NCBI RefSeq assembly: GCF_020520425.1
Contig: NC_079492.1
Coordinates: 55,365,042 to 55,429,041 of the forward strand
DNA: 64,000 bases
Direction of reading: 5' to 3'
Source: Spinacia oleracea
Taxonomy: Eukaryota > Streptophyta > Magnoliopsida > Caryophyllales > Amaranthaceae
Both the position numbers and the translations under genes were made by a program. Positions 1 through 11,626 of the stretch are shown here, in pieces. Position 1 is the stretch's first letter, and each line of letters opens with the position of its first letter. The notes beneath the pieces were generated by a model. That model saw only the letters and a list, made by a program, of their open reading frames with translations. It was not told the DNA's origin and ran no database searches.

Positions 1-178
1 CTCACTAGAGTTGTTAATAAATGAGCCACAAAATGATAATAATTTCATTTATAACGTAATGAATTACTCAAACCGGATAAACATTACTTAGTCTAACTTA
101 TAAATCCGGGTTACAATTGTTGTTTACAACCAAAATTACAGCATTGGAATACATTTATACATATAGTCATTCATTCCT

Positions 179-1303
179 CTAAACATTGAGGCGGTCAAAA
201 GGAGAGACAAGGCTTTCAATATGACTCTCCGCGTGAATCGGATAATCGTCAAAATACACACCTTCAACTTGTCTATGCTCGGCAGAAACATAGTCAAGCA
301 CCTTTAGCGTCTCTTCATAATCTTGCACCAGGCATTTCCCAGTTGGTGAGAACGCTAGAATACGTGGGAACAACCGAGTGATTGTCATAATACATACCCA
401 AGAATTGCATTCAACGGATGGATGTTGCACCAACCTCCATAGATCTTTAGAGGGACTACGATCACTGTCAGACAACAAAGTTAGAGACCCTTCACTCACA
501 TGCAGCTTGAACCTAAGATGGTTACCCACCGGGAATTTCACATCTTTAAATTTATAATCAGACAAACAAAAACTCAGAAGGCGACTATCCTTCCAGTCCC
601 CATCAATCCAATAAAGATGATCACCACTGTAAATAGCATTAGTTACACCCGTGGGATAAAAACCAATATCCGTTGGCAAATCATTGACAGGGTTCCATTC
701 ACCACCACTAACCTTGAACACCCAAGCCTGGATTTGTGATTCAATTGGCTTCATATAAACAGATTGAAATGACGCGAATATCAAATAATCATCAATATCA
801 GAAGCATAACCAAAACCATACTTAGCTATGTGTTCCACACAAGGAGTTTCAATAAAGCGACTTGATTTGGTAGCTGGGTTCCACAAGATAAACTTACCCT
901 TAACCGACGTACCACCATCACCATAGAAGCATATCAACCCATTACAAGATCCTACGACACTTTTACGACCATATTCAAGATCCAATTGAAATTCCCTTTG
1001 AACATCCAATGGAACTAACTTATTTTCATTATTTTTTGAATAATATAGGTAGCAATACGTCGGCGCAGTCCTAATCGGAATATCTTTTGAAATCGGAAGG
1101 CCTCTTACAAAGAAACAAGTACGCGATGATAAAGACTGAAGTAGATGGGATTTCACAAAGGATGGGCTAGAAATTACACGTAACCAACTTTTGCAAACGG
1201 ATTTGAATCGAATTAGGGACCTTACCGGAAGTCGGGGAAGGATGTGATCGGAAATCAAGTCTTCAGGGATCGGAAGGTCATACTTCATCTTTGAATTCGA
1301 CAT
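179..1303 (-). CDS. F-box protein with F-box-associated (FBA) region
   Basis: Single-exon 374-residue protein. Residues about 10-50 form an F-box (LPIPEDLISDHILPRLPVRS, then the RFKSVCKSW core) that should bind Skp1/ASK in an SCF ubiquitin ligase. Residues 118-128 (GSCNGLICFYG) and 139-150 (ILWNPATKSSRF) are the usual start of the plant F-box-associated interaction domain, and the rest fits that domain's beta-rich pattern. The ATG at 1303 places the F-box at the N terminus, as usual for the family; length is also typical (350-420). The substrate cannot be told from sequence; this family is very large and fast-evolving in plants. No frame breaks are seen. No neighbour suggests a function. Confidence 0.85.
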   Translation of the reverse strand: MSNSKMKYDLPIPEDLISDHILPRLPVRSLIRFKSVCKSWLRVISSPSFVKSHLLQSLSSRTCFFVRGLPISKDIPIRTAPTYCYLYYSKNNENKLVPLDVQREFQLDLEYGRKSVVGSCNGLICFYGDGGTSVKGKFILWNPATKSSRFIETPCVEHIAKYGFGYASDIDDYLIFASFQSVYMKPIESQIQAWVFKVSGGEWNPVNDLPTDIGFYPTGVTNAIYSGDHLYWIDGDWKDSRLLSFCLSDYKFKDVKFPVGNHLRFKLHVSEGSLTLLSDSDRSPSKDLWRLVQHPSVECNSWVCIMTITRLFPRILAFSPTGKCLVQDYEETLKVLDYVSAEHRQVEGVYFDDYPIHAESHIESLVSPFDRLNV

Positions 1304-1680
1304 TTTCCCAAGGGTGTGAAGCGGCGGAATTAGAAATATGGGTTTTAGGTTATTGAATGATTCCCAATTTTAAATTCCAATAAACTCCTCTAAAGCATTG
1401 ATTATTTATAACTATAAGATTCACAGCTTGAATACTTAGTGCGAAACGTAGCCAAGATAACCAATCGACTTTTTACTATGATAGGATTATATTAAATACA
1501 CCTCGAATTTAAAAATTCCATCATTTCATTTTTATCAATATATTCAGAACTTGAACTGCTTATACGATAAATACTGTAGCGGTCGGAAATACTTTATTAT
1601 GCATATGTAATTTCTGGGATACATTCTTCATGTTAATTAAATGTTTTAAAATTTCTTACTTGAAAACGGTTAAAGGATTA
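1304..1680. other. Upstream flank of the F-box gene
   Basis: AT-rich sequence with no coding frame, clear TATA box or repeat that I can support. It presumably holds the promoter and 5' UTR of the leftward F-box gene. Confidence 0.4.
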
Positions 1681-3640
1681 GTACTGTTAGGACGTTTTTA
1701 GTATGCCAAATTTTTTACGATTATTAACCTAAACCTTAACCCTAAGCCCTAAACCCTAAACCCTAACATCGTATAAAACTTTCCAAAATTGGCCTAACCC
1801 AGAACCCTAAATTGGCCTAAACCTTAACCCAGAACCCTAAATTTGCCTAAACCATAACCCGAACCCACAAAATTCATTTCTGCTCCATCACCTACCTGTT
1901 TATCCAAACTCGCCACAAACCCATCCTATACCTGTTTTTCTTTTTAATTAGTAGGAGAGTTTTTTATTTTAAAACTCTTTTTTATGTCTTATTGGAGTAA
2001 TTGAATATATAAACAAAAAGTTAAAATGTAGGTTAGTATTAAAAATTGATATCCATAATTAATCAATTAGATGAAGGATATGCGAGCCGAGAGGGTTTAA
2101 TCTAAAATCCATCTTTGCCTTAGTGATAAATTAAAAACCCACACACTGATAATTAAACTGGCATTTCTATAAGTGGTAAATAATCCATGTTACCTTCAAT
2201 TAACTTTCGAATATACTCCCACTGAACCTTTTGAGCGCCTCATAGCAATAATTCACTTTGTTAAAATTCTATTTAAAAATTTGCACATGAGTTGATAATT
2301 AAAGTTGTCATATGAAGAGAGAGATAAAGATAGAGCAAGTGGAAAAAAATTTCGTTAAATGTATGGAGTACAGTCAATGAGTCATCCTAAAGATAAATAT
2401 AGGACAAATAAAAGGAACGGAGTGAGGATTAAATAAAAGACTTGTGGAAGAGTATGGAAGTGGTGTTCTGAGATATACTTCCCCATTTTCTTTATAGTTG
2501 GAACATACTCTTTTTTCACACTTTAAGAAAAACGAATCCAATTTAACAAATACAAGCGTAAAAATGGAAAGAAACTCTATTGTTTTATTTGGTGTTTGAG
2601 ATATTAGTAGTTAAAAAAGAGAGTAAAATGAGGGTGAAATGTCAAATCATACAAAATTTGTACGTATAAAACTTTCGTAGTATGCCCGATTCATTTACGA
2701 AAATTAACCTAAACCCTAAACCAAAACCCTAAACCCTAAACCCTAACCACTAACCCCTAAATTGTCCTAACCCATAAACCCTTAATTGCATTAATGGTAG
2801 TACTCTACTAGTATGGAACCCGTGCAATTGCATGACTTATAAAATACAAATACTAACCTCTCAAAAGTAGGAAGTTATTTTCTAAATTCAATCAATAGTA
2901 AGAGACAAAAAATTGTTTTTCCACTAGGTGAAACTTCATGTGAATAAGTTGTTTTCTAAATTCAATCATTAGTAGTAGATATGAAATTGTACGTATAAAA
3001 CTTTCTTAGTATGGACGATGAAATTAAGGGGATGAAATCATAGTTAAACCCCATCCATTTAGATAGTATATTTGAAAGGTTATTTACCCTTATTTATTTC
3101 AAACTTGCCATGGCGCAAACTTTCAATTCATAATTGTCAATTAATGTGCAATGTCTTAAATGGAACTATCAATACGGTAATAAAGTTTAAAATTAGTATG
3201 CAATTGTTTTTCCACTAGGTTAAACGTGATGTGAATAAGTTGTTTTCTAAATTCAATCATTAGTAGTAGACAAAAAGTTGTACGTATAAAACTTTCGTAG
3301 TATGCCCGATTCATTTACGAAATTTACCCTAAACCCTAAACCCTCAACCCTAAACCTTAAACCCTAAACCCTAAACCCTAAATTGGCCTAACCCATACAC
3401 CATTAATTGCATTAATGGTCTACTAGTATAGAACCCGTGCAATTGCATGACTTCTAAAATACAAATACTAACCTCTCAAAAGTAGAAAGTTATTTTCTAA
3501 ATTCAATCATTAGTAGTAGACAAGAAATTGTTTTTCCACTAGGTGAAACGTCATGTGAATAAGTTGTTTTCTAAATTCATTCATTAGTAGTAAACATAAA
3601 ATTGTACGTATAAAACTTTCTTAGTATGGACGATGATAAA
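1681..3640. repeat. Repeated modules containing telomere-like CCCTAAA tracts
   Basis: Two diverged direct copies of about 360 bp (about 2665-3025 and 3278-3635, offset about 615) share the order: 'gtacgtataaaactttcgta', a CCCTAAA tract, 'acccgtgcaattgcatgac', and 'ccactaggtgaaac'. A partial third copy lies at about 1690-1890. The CCCTAAA tracts (about 1735-1770, 2705-2760, 3330-3395) are imperfect interstitial telomeric repeats. Each full copy contains ACTAG followed by a GTGCAATTGCA(C/T) palindrome, which on the minus strand looks like a Helitron 3' end. I found no matching 5' end, so the element type is open. Confidence 0.6.
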
Positions 3641-4600
3641 TTAAATCATATCGATAACGTTGATTGTTATTATTTATTAAGATTCAATCGTATTTTGTTC
3701 GTAACCATCAGAATCAAGTAACACTTGGATATATACAATTTATGATTTGTCTAAGAATTATATACTTGAATGCTACAATTAAATTAAGGGGTGTGTAATA
3801 AGTGGTCCGGACCGGAATAATGGACCGGAAGGGACAGGACCGACCACAACCGGACCGGACTAAAGGCAATCGATATATTAAGATGTATAAATCAAATATT
3901 GACTAGCTTCAAACCCGTGTCTGAGATTGAATCTGACATTAATTATAACAGACCCTATAATTATCTGATCCGAACTTGACCCCAAGTGTAAGATAAACCC
4001 CATCGTATAAGAACCATACCCGAAGATAAAGCCGAGTCGAACATGACTCTACCCGAACTCGACTTGTACCCGATAAAAGAAACAAATCCCGACATTTCTA
4101 TATTGTGATGTAATTTAGTTACGAATCTCAAATGGAGTTTATTTAATTTTATACCACAGTTTTTTATGTAAACAAAATGGCATCTTAATACTAAAGTAAA
4201 CCAAAATTCGGCATTGATATTTTGTAAGTAAGCATAAAATTTTGTCATCTTCATACTAATATAAACCAAAATGCGTCATTTAAATTTTGATACAGCGGAT
4301 AAAATGCACAAAAATAAACAAGGTAATATCAAAATAAACAAGGTAGTGAATAGATAACTAGAAAAGCACCAATTTGACTATTTGCAAAATAACTCAATAA
4401 GAAAGATTTCATACCAAAATGTTTACACTGACCGATCACAAAACCAGAAATTGAAGTTATAAACAATTCTTCCCATAATTAATTGAACTTGACGGCATAA
4501 CAATGATATGTTCGAACAAAAGCATGAAAATTAAATAGAACATCATTCCTTGGTCAATATGCACACGGGTTCAACTAATTCCAGTAATCCACCTTTCGCA
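3641..4600. other. Intergenic, no gene seen
   Basis: AT-rich spacer. Around 3800-3860 there is a run of GGTCCGG/CCGGACC words and at about 3920-4080 several degenerate ACCCGA words resembling the repeats of the hAT-like element at 36.1 kb. The open frame at 3961-4269 (-) has no recognisable domain and looks accidental. Confidence 0.4.
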
Positions 4601-4624
4601 AACCTCTACGTTGACGAAGGCATA

Positions 4625-5845
4625 CTAGTCGTAGCTCTCAGCACCTGGAATGAGTCAACGAAATTTAAGTTAAGCATTACGCATATATATTAACATAGTA
4701 TGAAAAAGTAAAAAGATTGTTTAAAAAATCCAAATAACTAAGGGTTGTCATTGTTTACCTTGAATAACACCATGGAGGGCTCTCTGTTCCTTGCCAATTC
4801 TGATGAACGTGTAATGCAAAGAATTCCATAGGATCGCAATCCCACCACTAAATCCCAAAGCCTCGACTACGCTGACCGAATCGAATTCGGGTATATCCAT
4901 CAGGATTTCTTCAGCATTCCGTTTCGAAACTCTCGTATCTGTTAGAACCACGATATCAGGGGAGTGATCATCCATAAGTTGATCAAAGTCCCGTCTGAAC
5001 CATCTTCGAGCAACCCCCCTTGAATTCCACAACATGATAACCATAAGCCGATTCAACTTTGGGAGGCTATTAGTTTCAACCCTGGCATCGAATGAAATGT
5101 TGTCCTTTGTGACAAACCTCTCAAGGTAAGGGCTATACATCTCATAGACATTGTCCCGCAATTTCAATCCACCCATCAACTTCTCAGACCCCTTCTTCCA
5201 TCCCCAGGCACAGGAAAGGGAAATCTGTCGGTTTACCTTTTTGTCACTATGGGCACAAGTGAATAAGGTGACATTGTTACAGCTCAATTCATACTGGGCC
5301 CTAACCCAATCTTCAGTAATGAGCAACCGATAAAGTTTCCCAGGTAATACTGGTTCCGGGTCGGAGAGGAATTGAAGTTCAGCTGGTATAACAAGCCTAT
5401 CCACAGAACAAGCAGCCAACCTTTGTGTCCACCATCGCAGTACAATTCCAGCAACTTTTGACATCGAATCAACATCTTGAAGAGATGGAATGTGAGCCGG
5501 CCTCAAAGTCTTTGGACCATCGTCACCCGGCACAACCATGTACAGGTTCCACAAACTTTGAGGGACCTCCAATGGATTCATCAGAAAATCCCTCAAGGTG
5601 AAAGTGGATATTTTGTACAATTCCCCCTGATTTCTAATCCCAGAGTAAATTGTCTGGTTAATATTAACACCTGGGAAGGTAAAACTAGGCGGGGTTGTGG
5701 TGGTTACACCCGTCCAATTAGTGCTTAATATAAGAGTGTGAACGGGTTTTGTTGGGGGAACTGGTGGAGATCGAATTAGGTTCAATTGTTGTGGAAACTC
5801 AGGGAGGTTAGAACCACAAGAACTACAGGAACTATGGAAAGCCAT
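4625..5845 (-). CDS. Two-exon chimeric gene: unknown N-terminal region plus LINE endonuclease fragment
   Basis: Exon 1 (5845-4759) and exon 2 (4644-4625) are joined by an AAG/GTAAAC donor and TTCCAG acceptor; after splicing the protein ends ...VIQGAESYD at a TAG (about 368 residues). Residues 1 to about 265 match nothing I recognise. From about residue 268, MLWNSRGVARRWFRRDF, SPDIVVLTDTRVSK and ALGFSGGIAILWN are the N-terminal motifs of the apurinic-type endonuclease of plant LINE ORF2. Only about the first third of that domain remains and no reverse transcriptase follows, so it is not a working LINE. Either a LINE fragment was exonised into a host gene, or this is a hypothetical gene fused by insertion. 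Expression is unproven. Confidence 0.5.
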
Positions 5846-6297
5846 TTCTGGAAGGGGTAGAGTGGTGGAGAGTGTGGATAGATTCAGTTAATCTAGAGGG
5901 AGGGAGAGAGGCTCTATTTTGGGTTAATCTCAACTTTGTAAGTATAAATTTTATTTATAGAGGATGTTTTTGTATTCAACGGCTAGGATTAAACCGTGTG
6001 GTAAAAAACGACTGGTTGAGATTTCTCATTGAATTTGAACAATCATTATTTACTTTGGAATCTGAACAGTCAGTGTAAACTTTGGAATCAATTTTTTGTT
6101 TGTTTTAGTATTTCTTTCTTATTTCTGACAAACGTACGCCATAACATTAAGCTGCTTTAATAATTCTATAACCAACCAAGTACAAATATAGTACGGAGAC
6201 AATAATAATAGTATGCATGCAATCTAAACCCTAAACAATATACCATACCATTATCGCAAAGGATCTATCATATACCATATATCATACAACCTTAACG
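5846..6297. other. Upstream flank of the chimeric gene
   Basis: No gene is supported. It contains a weak open frame (5872-6078, +) without domain evidence and AT-rich sequence. Confidence 0.35.
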
Positions 6298-6305
6298 ATC
6301 CTAAC

Positions 6306-7143
6306 TAGGGGTGCATATGAGCTTGGGCTCGTTTAAAGCTCGTTCACGTTCGTTTATTTATCGTACGAGCCGATCTTGAACAACATTTGATGCTAGCTTA
6401 ATAAACGAGCTTGAACATGAACATAGGTATGCCGTTCATGAACAAGTCGTTCGTTTATGTTCATGAATAACTCTTTCATTTATGTTCGTGAATAAGTTCG
6501 CCTAGTTATGTTATGTATCATATTTTACCATATACTCCCTCCGTCCCGGAATACTCGCAACGGTTTGACTTTTTGCACTATTCACATAATTCACTTTGAC
6601 CCTATTTTATTTATAGTATATGAAAATAAGAGTTAGCATATAATATATTGTTGGCTTCATCTTAATATATATTTTCAAAATATTAATATTTTATAAGTTT
6701 TTATAATATATAATTGAAGATATAGATGGTCAAAGTTGTGCATTGGCAATCGTATTCAGTCAAACCGTTGCGAGTATTCCGGGACGGAGGGAGTATACTT
6801 TTTTCAAATTTAAACCAAAATCAAATTATTAACTTTTGAAATGCAGAATAGAAAAATAATATTTTGAAAAAATATTTTAATTGCTAAATTAGTGCACTTT
6901 GACTCTTTCTCAATTATTTAACACGAGGGTATGGAATAGTGCCATGAAAGTAATAAAGTTATAATCTTTAATATTAGATATGATTATAATTTGTTAGATT
7001 TTCAAGTGGTTTTACTCTAAACCTCGTTTAAGATAGGTCGTTCATGAAAAAATGGCGTTTGTAAACTCTAAACCCCGTAGCTTAAATGAACATGAACATG
7101 AACAGGGTTAATCTCGGCTCAGCTCGGCTCGTTTGCACCCCTA
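6306..7143. mobile_element. Non-autonomous hAT-like element
   Basis: Terminal inverted repeats TAGGGGTGCA and TGCACCCCTA bound an 838-bp element. The flanks are an imperfect 8-bp target duplication, ATCCTAAC (6298-6305) and ATCCTCAC (7144-7151), 7 of 8 matching. The inside is rich in GTTCATGAAC/TTCGTTTA palindromic words and codes for nothing. An 8-bp duplication and a TAGGG-type terminus are hAT hallmarks. A Stowaway MITE is nested inside. Confidence 0.75.
6535..6793. mobile_element. Stowaway MITE (Tc1/mariner) nested in the hAT-like element
   Basis: Perfect 36-bp inverted repeats beginning CTCCCTCCGTCCCGGAATAC, flanked on both sides by TA (6533-6534 and 6794-6795). Length is 259 bp with an AT-rich core. 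Identical arms suggest a fairly recent insertion, later than the surrounding hAT-like element. Confidence 0.93.
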
Positions 7144-7151
7144 ATCCTCAC

Positions 7152-8373
7152 TATACCATACACATTAAACTTTAAAGGCTAAATCAAAATAACAATCAAG
7201 TTAGTTTATATAATAAACTAGTATTCAGTGCCAGCCGAGGATTGATTCTCATGCAAAACATTTATATATTTTAAAATGAAAGGGTATTGACGTAAATTAG
7301 TTATGTAGTTATTGTACACTAACTAGAAAGTACTAATTAAGATCATTTCATTTTGTGCTCTTAGGGTAAGCGTTTTAATGCATAATTTTTTAAAATAAAT
7401 AGTTTGCTATTTGGTAAATCATTATGTTTTATGTTTTATTTTCATGATCTTAACTAACTAAAATATGATTTGATTAATTCTCTTTTACTCACGGATCAAC
7501 TTAATTTGAATGCGACGATCAACTTATATATTGGGAATAGCCGAATTACAACCTACATTGATTAGATGCCTCGAGTCCGCCAATGAAATGGATTTTCTTA
7601 TATTTGAAGCTTCCCACCATTTACTTCTTGTTACTTTATTTATTACACTTCTTACTACCAATTATGGATTACAATTCTAGTTGATTCCGAATATCTTTTG
7701 TCAAATAGATCTTAACCCCCCGTCAAAATAAATAAATTAAAATTAAGATATTAACCACTAAAACCGAGCTTGTTTATATATTTGAGCTTTTCGTTCAATT
7801 ATTGCTCGGTATCGGCAACGAGCTCGTCTACATTAATTCGATTGAACTTAAGGAAAATGTTAAATGTATTGATTGGACTTTCAATATTTCTGAATTGATC
7901 GATAAATACATGCACGTGTGCTTGTGTTTCATCCCCAAGCATTGATTGATCTCACAACCAACATTAAGTTTGAAATTAAAACTCCAACTTAACTTAACGT
8001 TCATTCATTTAGTCGATTATTGTCATAGTTAGGGTTGAATTCAATAATCTTACAAACATTGTACACAGTTACCACTTACAAAATCCAAAATTGTTTATTC
8101 TTAATTGACTATAAAAAACGGTTTGCAAAATTATTCCACTTGACTTGAATCCTTTATTGGTCATTCTTAGTCCTTGATAAAAAAATTAATTGTTCCTTCA
8201 TAAGCCTAAATTAAATCCTTATTTGTCAGGAATAATATGGAAATTAAAGCACACAAGGATTAATACATAATACGATATTACTTGTTCATTCATAAGCCTT
8301 CGAGGTTTTACATTATAATAGCGTAAGCTTAGTGATCAAAAACAGAAATTAAAATATTCATACTAAAATAGTA
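7152..8373. other. Intergenic, no gene seen
   Basis: AT-rich non-coding sequence. It presumably includes the 3' flank of the leftward gene that ends at 8374. I see no repeat or RNA gene. Confidence 0.4.
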
Positions 8374-8952
8374 CTAGACAGACGATAAGATAATAGTACC
8401 AAAATAAAAGTCATATTGCATTGTCCACCTTAATTTGGAATAAAGGGAAGTCTCATCATAATCTTCGAACTCATCATCACTTGGTTCGAGCAATTCATCA
8501 GCAATTGGGTCACCCACCTCTGTCACCGCCTCCCACAGCATACATGCGCACTTATAGCTGAGCATAGACTCCAAGCCAACACGATCTTTACTCCTTAAGT
8601 AGATGATCTGATAGTAGAGAAAATTTGCATGACGCAAACGACCTTCAAATTCCAATTCAAACGAAGGGTGGAAAAATTCGTACTTAATCTGCTTTCCCCA
8701 CTCCTTGCAAACAGCGACACAATTACGCCTGGTCATGAGATGCCGAATTTCTGGGATTGAACCAACCAAAGAAGCACTTTCCCTTGTCGGAGAAGATACA
8801 TCACTGAATTGGAGCTCGGGTTTAGGCCCGAATTTTTTATCCAAATAGGCGACATATAACTTCCTCCTTTTCTCAACCCATGCCACCTTAGTCGCCTGAA
8901 TATGATCAAATTGCAAATGGTGATTTGGGCATTCACAAGGGTATTCCGCCAT
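8374..8952 (-). CDS. Hypothetical 192-residue protein
   Basis: Single-exon frame starting MAEYPCECPNHH, with a Cys/His-rich start (C-x-C-x2-HH), a basic and aromatic centre (about 25-130) and an acidic patch at about residues 149-167 (EPSDDEFEDYDE). No domain is recognised. It is likely a real gene: the frame is long for such AT-rich DNA, composition is balanced, and a TATA box lies about 130 bp upstream in the right orientation. A soluble protein is expected; no signal peptide or membrane segment is visible. It shares strand and promoter layout with the GRF-finger gene 2.7 kb away, but no functional link can be claimed. Confidence 0.6.
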   Translation of the reverse strand: MAEYPCECPNHHLQFDHIQATKVAWVEKRRKLYVAYLDKKFGPKPELQFSDVSSPTRESASLVGSIPEIRHLMTRRNCVAVCKEWGKQIKYEFFHPSFELEFEGRLRHANFLYYQIIYLRSKDRVGLESMLSYKCACMLWEAVTEVGDPIADELLEPSDDEFEDYDETSLYSKLRWTMQYDFYFGTIILSSV

Positions 8953-9080
8953 TTTCCTTTTTTTTGGGTTTTTTAGAGAGAGAATTTATAAGAGATGGAG
9001 AGGGAAATAATAAGAGATAGAGAGGGAAAGAAACTTATTTTCTGAAAAATTAAGTGAGTAATTCTTAGTGCAGGTAAGCT

Positions 9081-9090
9081 GTATTTATAG
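9081..9090 (-). promoter_or_regulatory. TATA box of the 192-residue protein gene
   Basis: CTATAAATAC on the minus strand, about 130 bp before the ATG at 8952. The spacing allows a TSS near 9055 and a 5' UTR of about 100 nt. Purine-rich GAGA words lie in that leader. Confidence 0.55.
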
Positions 9091-9499
9091 CACCCTCATA
9101 GTGACCGTCCACATTACTCTGATTTCAAAATGTTATGCGTTTAAGGTATTAACATTTATCCTTAATTAATTAGTATGCATTAGGTATATCTATTCTATGG
9201 TTCTCTTAATATGTAGTCTGAAAAGGATTATTTTTTAGTGCATTGGGAATAGGAAACAAAAGTTATTTATTACATGGTTGATGGATTAAATTATTTTATT
9301 TTCAGCACATTTTAGTTTTAACGAGAAGTTCAGAAGAATCAATATTTTGTAGGTATACATTTATTTTAAAAGTATTTACTTTCATATCATGTTAGAGTGT
9401 AGAATCGTGTATAATAACAATTCCAATTGTATAATATCATGTTAGACTGTATAATAATAACAAAACGGGTAATTCGAGGGAACTATTGACCCCTAAAAT

Positions 9500-10570
9500 A
9501 CAAATTAAACGGGTTTTGCGAGGGGTTAGATCAAAAGATTTAACGACATAAATTTCCATTTTATTAACCATCGGGTAACAATAAAATGAAATTAACAAAA
9601 GGGACGATCCTTAAAGATCAAAATACGTACTTTGTAAGACATTCCTATATTTAAAGAAACACTATGTGAAACAAACAAATCCCTAATGACACAAAAATAA
9701 ATACATTGAGTTTTTTATGTTTGCCAAATAAAGTAGAATGTTCTAGTAAGCTTTATCTAAACTTAAAACGGGACTTTATATTTTCTATTATGACCTAAGC
9801 GTTATAATCCTGTCATAACTATATATTAGTTTGATTTAGGCTATTTCACATATCTCTCGACGGATCCGTCTAGTGTGGATGCAAAGATCAAATTGTGCTT
9901 GCGTTGGGAATAGGTAAAAATGAGCAATAATCACAGCCGACATTGATTAGATTTTTATCATGAAAAGGTGTAGAGTCTTGTAAAAGCGGGCTGTCGTTAA
10001 CAAATAATCTCGTCGTGTTTCCGTCGTAAAAATCATTTTGCTAGGGTTCTAGCTTGTTACCAACGTGGCAAAATGCTTAGATCAAAATCATATAGTGGTA
10101 ATACTCGTTTGAAGGGTTAGATCACAAGATTTAACAACTTAAATCGGAATTTTAATAGCCATCAGGCAACGATGATCGAACTAACAAAGGGTACGATCGT
10201 ACTTTGTAAGATGAGAATGTGCATTGGAACATGGTAAATTTAATTAATATAGTTACATGGGACAAAGGTATGATGGATGCGGTATGACTTTAACTTTATT
10301 TTGAAGCCCGTTGTACTTTAAATGAGAAGGTAAAAAGATTTTTTGTTTCGATCAACAAATACAGTATGCTTTAACCGCCATTAGTCTGAATTTTGAATTG
10401 TTTTCTATCCATACTTTTATTTAGTTTAACTTATACAATTTCTACTATCTCGACGGATCCGTCATGTCCCCATGCAAAGATGAAAATGTGCATTGGAATT
10501 TGGTATAAAATGTAATAATTACAGCCGACAATGATAAGATGGATGTTGTATGAAATTTAGATTTTTTCCA
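9500..10570. repeat. Diverged tandem duplication, unit about 593 bp
   Basis: The blocks 'gggttagatcaaaagattta' (9523) and 'gggttagatcacaagattta' (10114), and 'tctcgacggatccgtc' at about 9853 and about 10448, keep the same order and an offset of 591-595. Later words such as 'cacagccgac' and 'tactttaaatgagaag' also recur. There is no coding content. It could be a decayed tandem pair of an unknown element. Confidence 0.65.
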
Positions 10571-11626
10571 GGGAATAATACTTTAAATGAGAAGTTAAAT
10601 AAATTATTTTGTTTTTTATGTTTCTTAAAATAATAATAATATGTGTATGTTAGGTTATTCAAAGACACTATTAATCCTAGAATACCATGATCACGTATTC
10701 TCACACCATTTCTGATTATAACTACACAATGATTTTATAATCCTTTTCTATAAAAACGATAAAAAGTTCAAGAAAGTGATAGCACGAGTAGTGTTACAAG
10801 GGATTCGATCTTTCCCCCACCTATTTTATTTTTTTTAATCATAATTTAATAAACAATAATAATAAGCACATCAACGTTGGTAAAGGCTTATAACTACAAG
10901 CAAGCACACTGTTCAAAAGGCTCATTTTTAATATGTCTATTTTAAAATAATGTTAAATCGCCATACTAAACTCTTAAATAAAGGTTGGTAAATGATTTTT
11001 ATACCTTATTGATTTCAAAACATCGAATTACTAATATTACGTCAATAGAATAGGTGGGATAATGATTTTATCAAGAGCAAGGTATAATAAACCATTTTAT
11101 GTCCTTCATTTTGTATTCACTGTAGTTCTCAAAATATCACTTTACTTAGGTTCACAAATAATCACTTTCATTTTAACTCTCTTCTACACAAAGTTAGTAT
11201 GAAATACTATTTACTTTAACGCCCGGTCATCAGATATATACATCACAAGTTGACATGTAGTACTGGCTCCGGCCTCACGTCACAGTGGTCACTGCTAGCA
11301 CATGCGACTCTTATGGTCATGAGTTCGATCCTTCGCAACACTCTAGTGCCGAAAATACTTATTTATGGCTTCATTCCAACCTTTGTTTTCTAAATTTTTT
11401 TTAATCACTACATGAATACATTAATAACAATAAACTACCTTTTTAATCTGTGTCCCTAAATTTGATTTAATCACTTAATTAAAGCATTAATAACAATAAA
11501 CAAGTTTCATAATCTGTGTCACAAAAAAATTAAACGTAATAATAATAAACCAATTTCATTCATTTTTGCACCCAATTACCTAAAGGGAATGGATACACCA
11601 CCATAATAATAATTTCTTGAGATACT
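10571..11626. other. Intergenic with a possible tRNA-derived SINE remnant
   Basis: Mostly AT-rich and non-coding. At about 11255-11345 the words CAGTGGTCACTGCTAGCAC and GAGTTCGATCC resemble the A and B boxes of a tRNA-derived SINE, with about 30 nt between them. No cloverleaf can be drawn well enough to call a tRNA. Nothing else is supported. Confidence 0.35.

Noticed and set aside
3961-4269. 102-residue minus-strand frame
   Set aside because: No domain, AT-driven composition, no promoter or splice support.
11255-11345. Possible tRNA gene
   Set aside because: A- and B-box-like words exist but no acceptor stem or proper anticodon arm can be formed; at most a SINE remnant.
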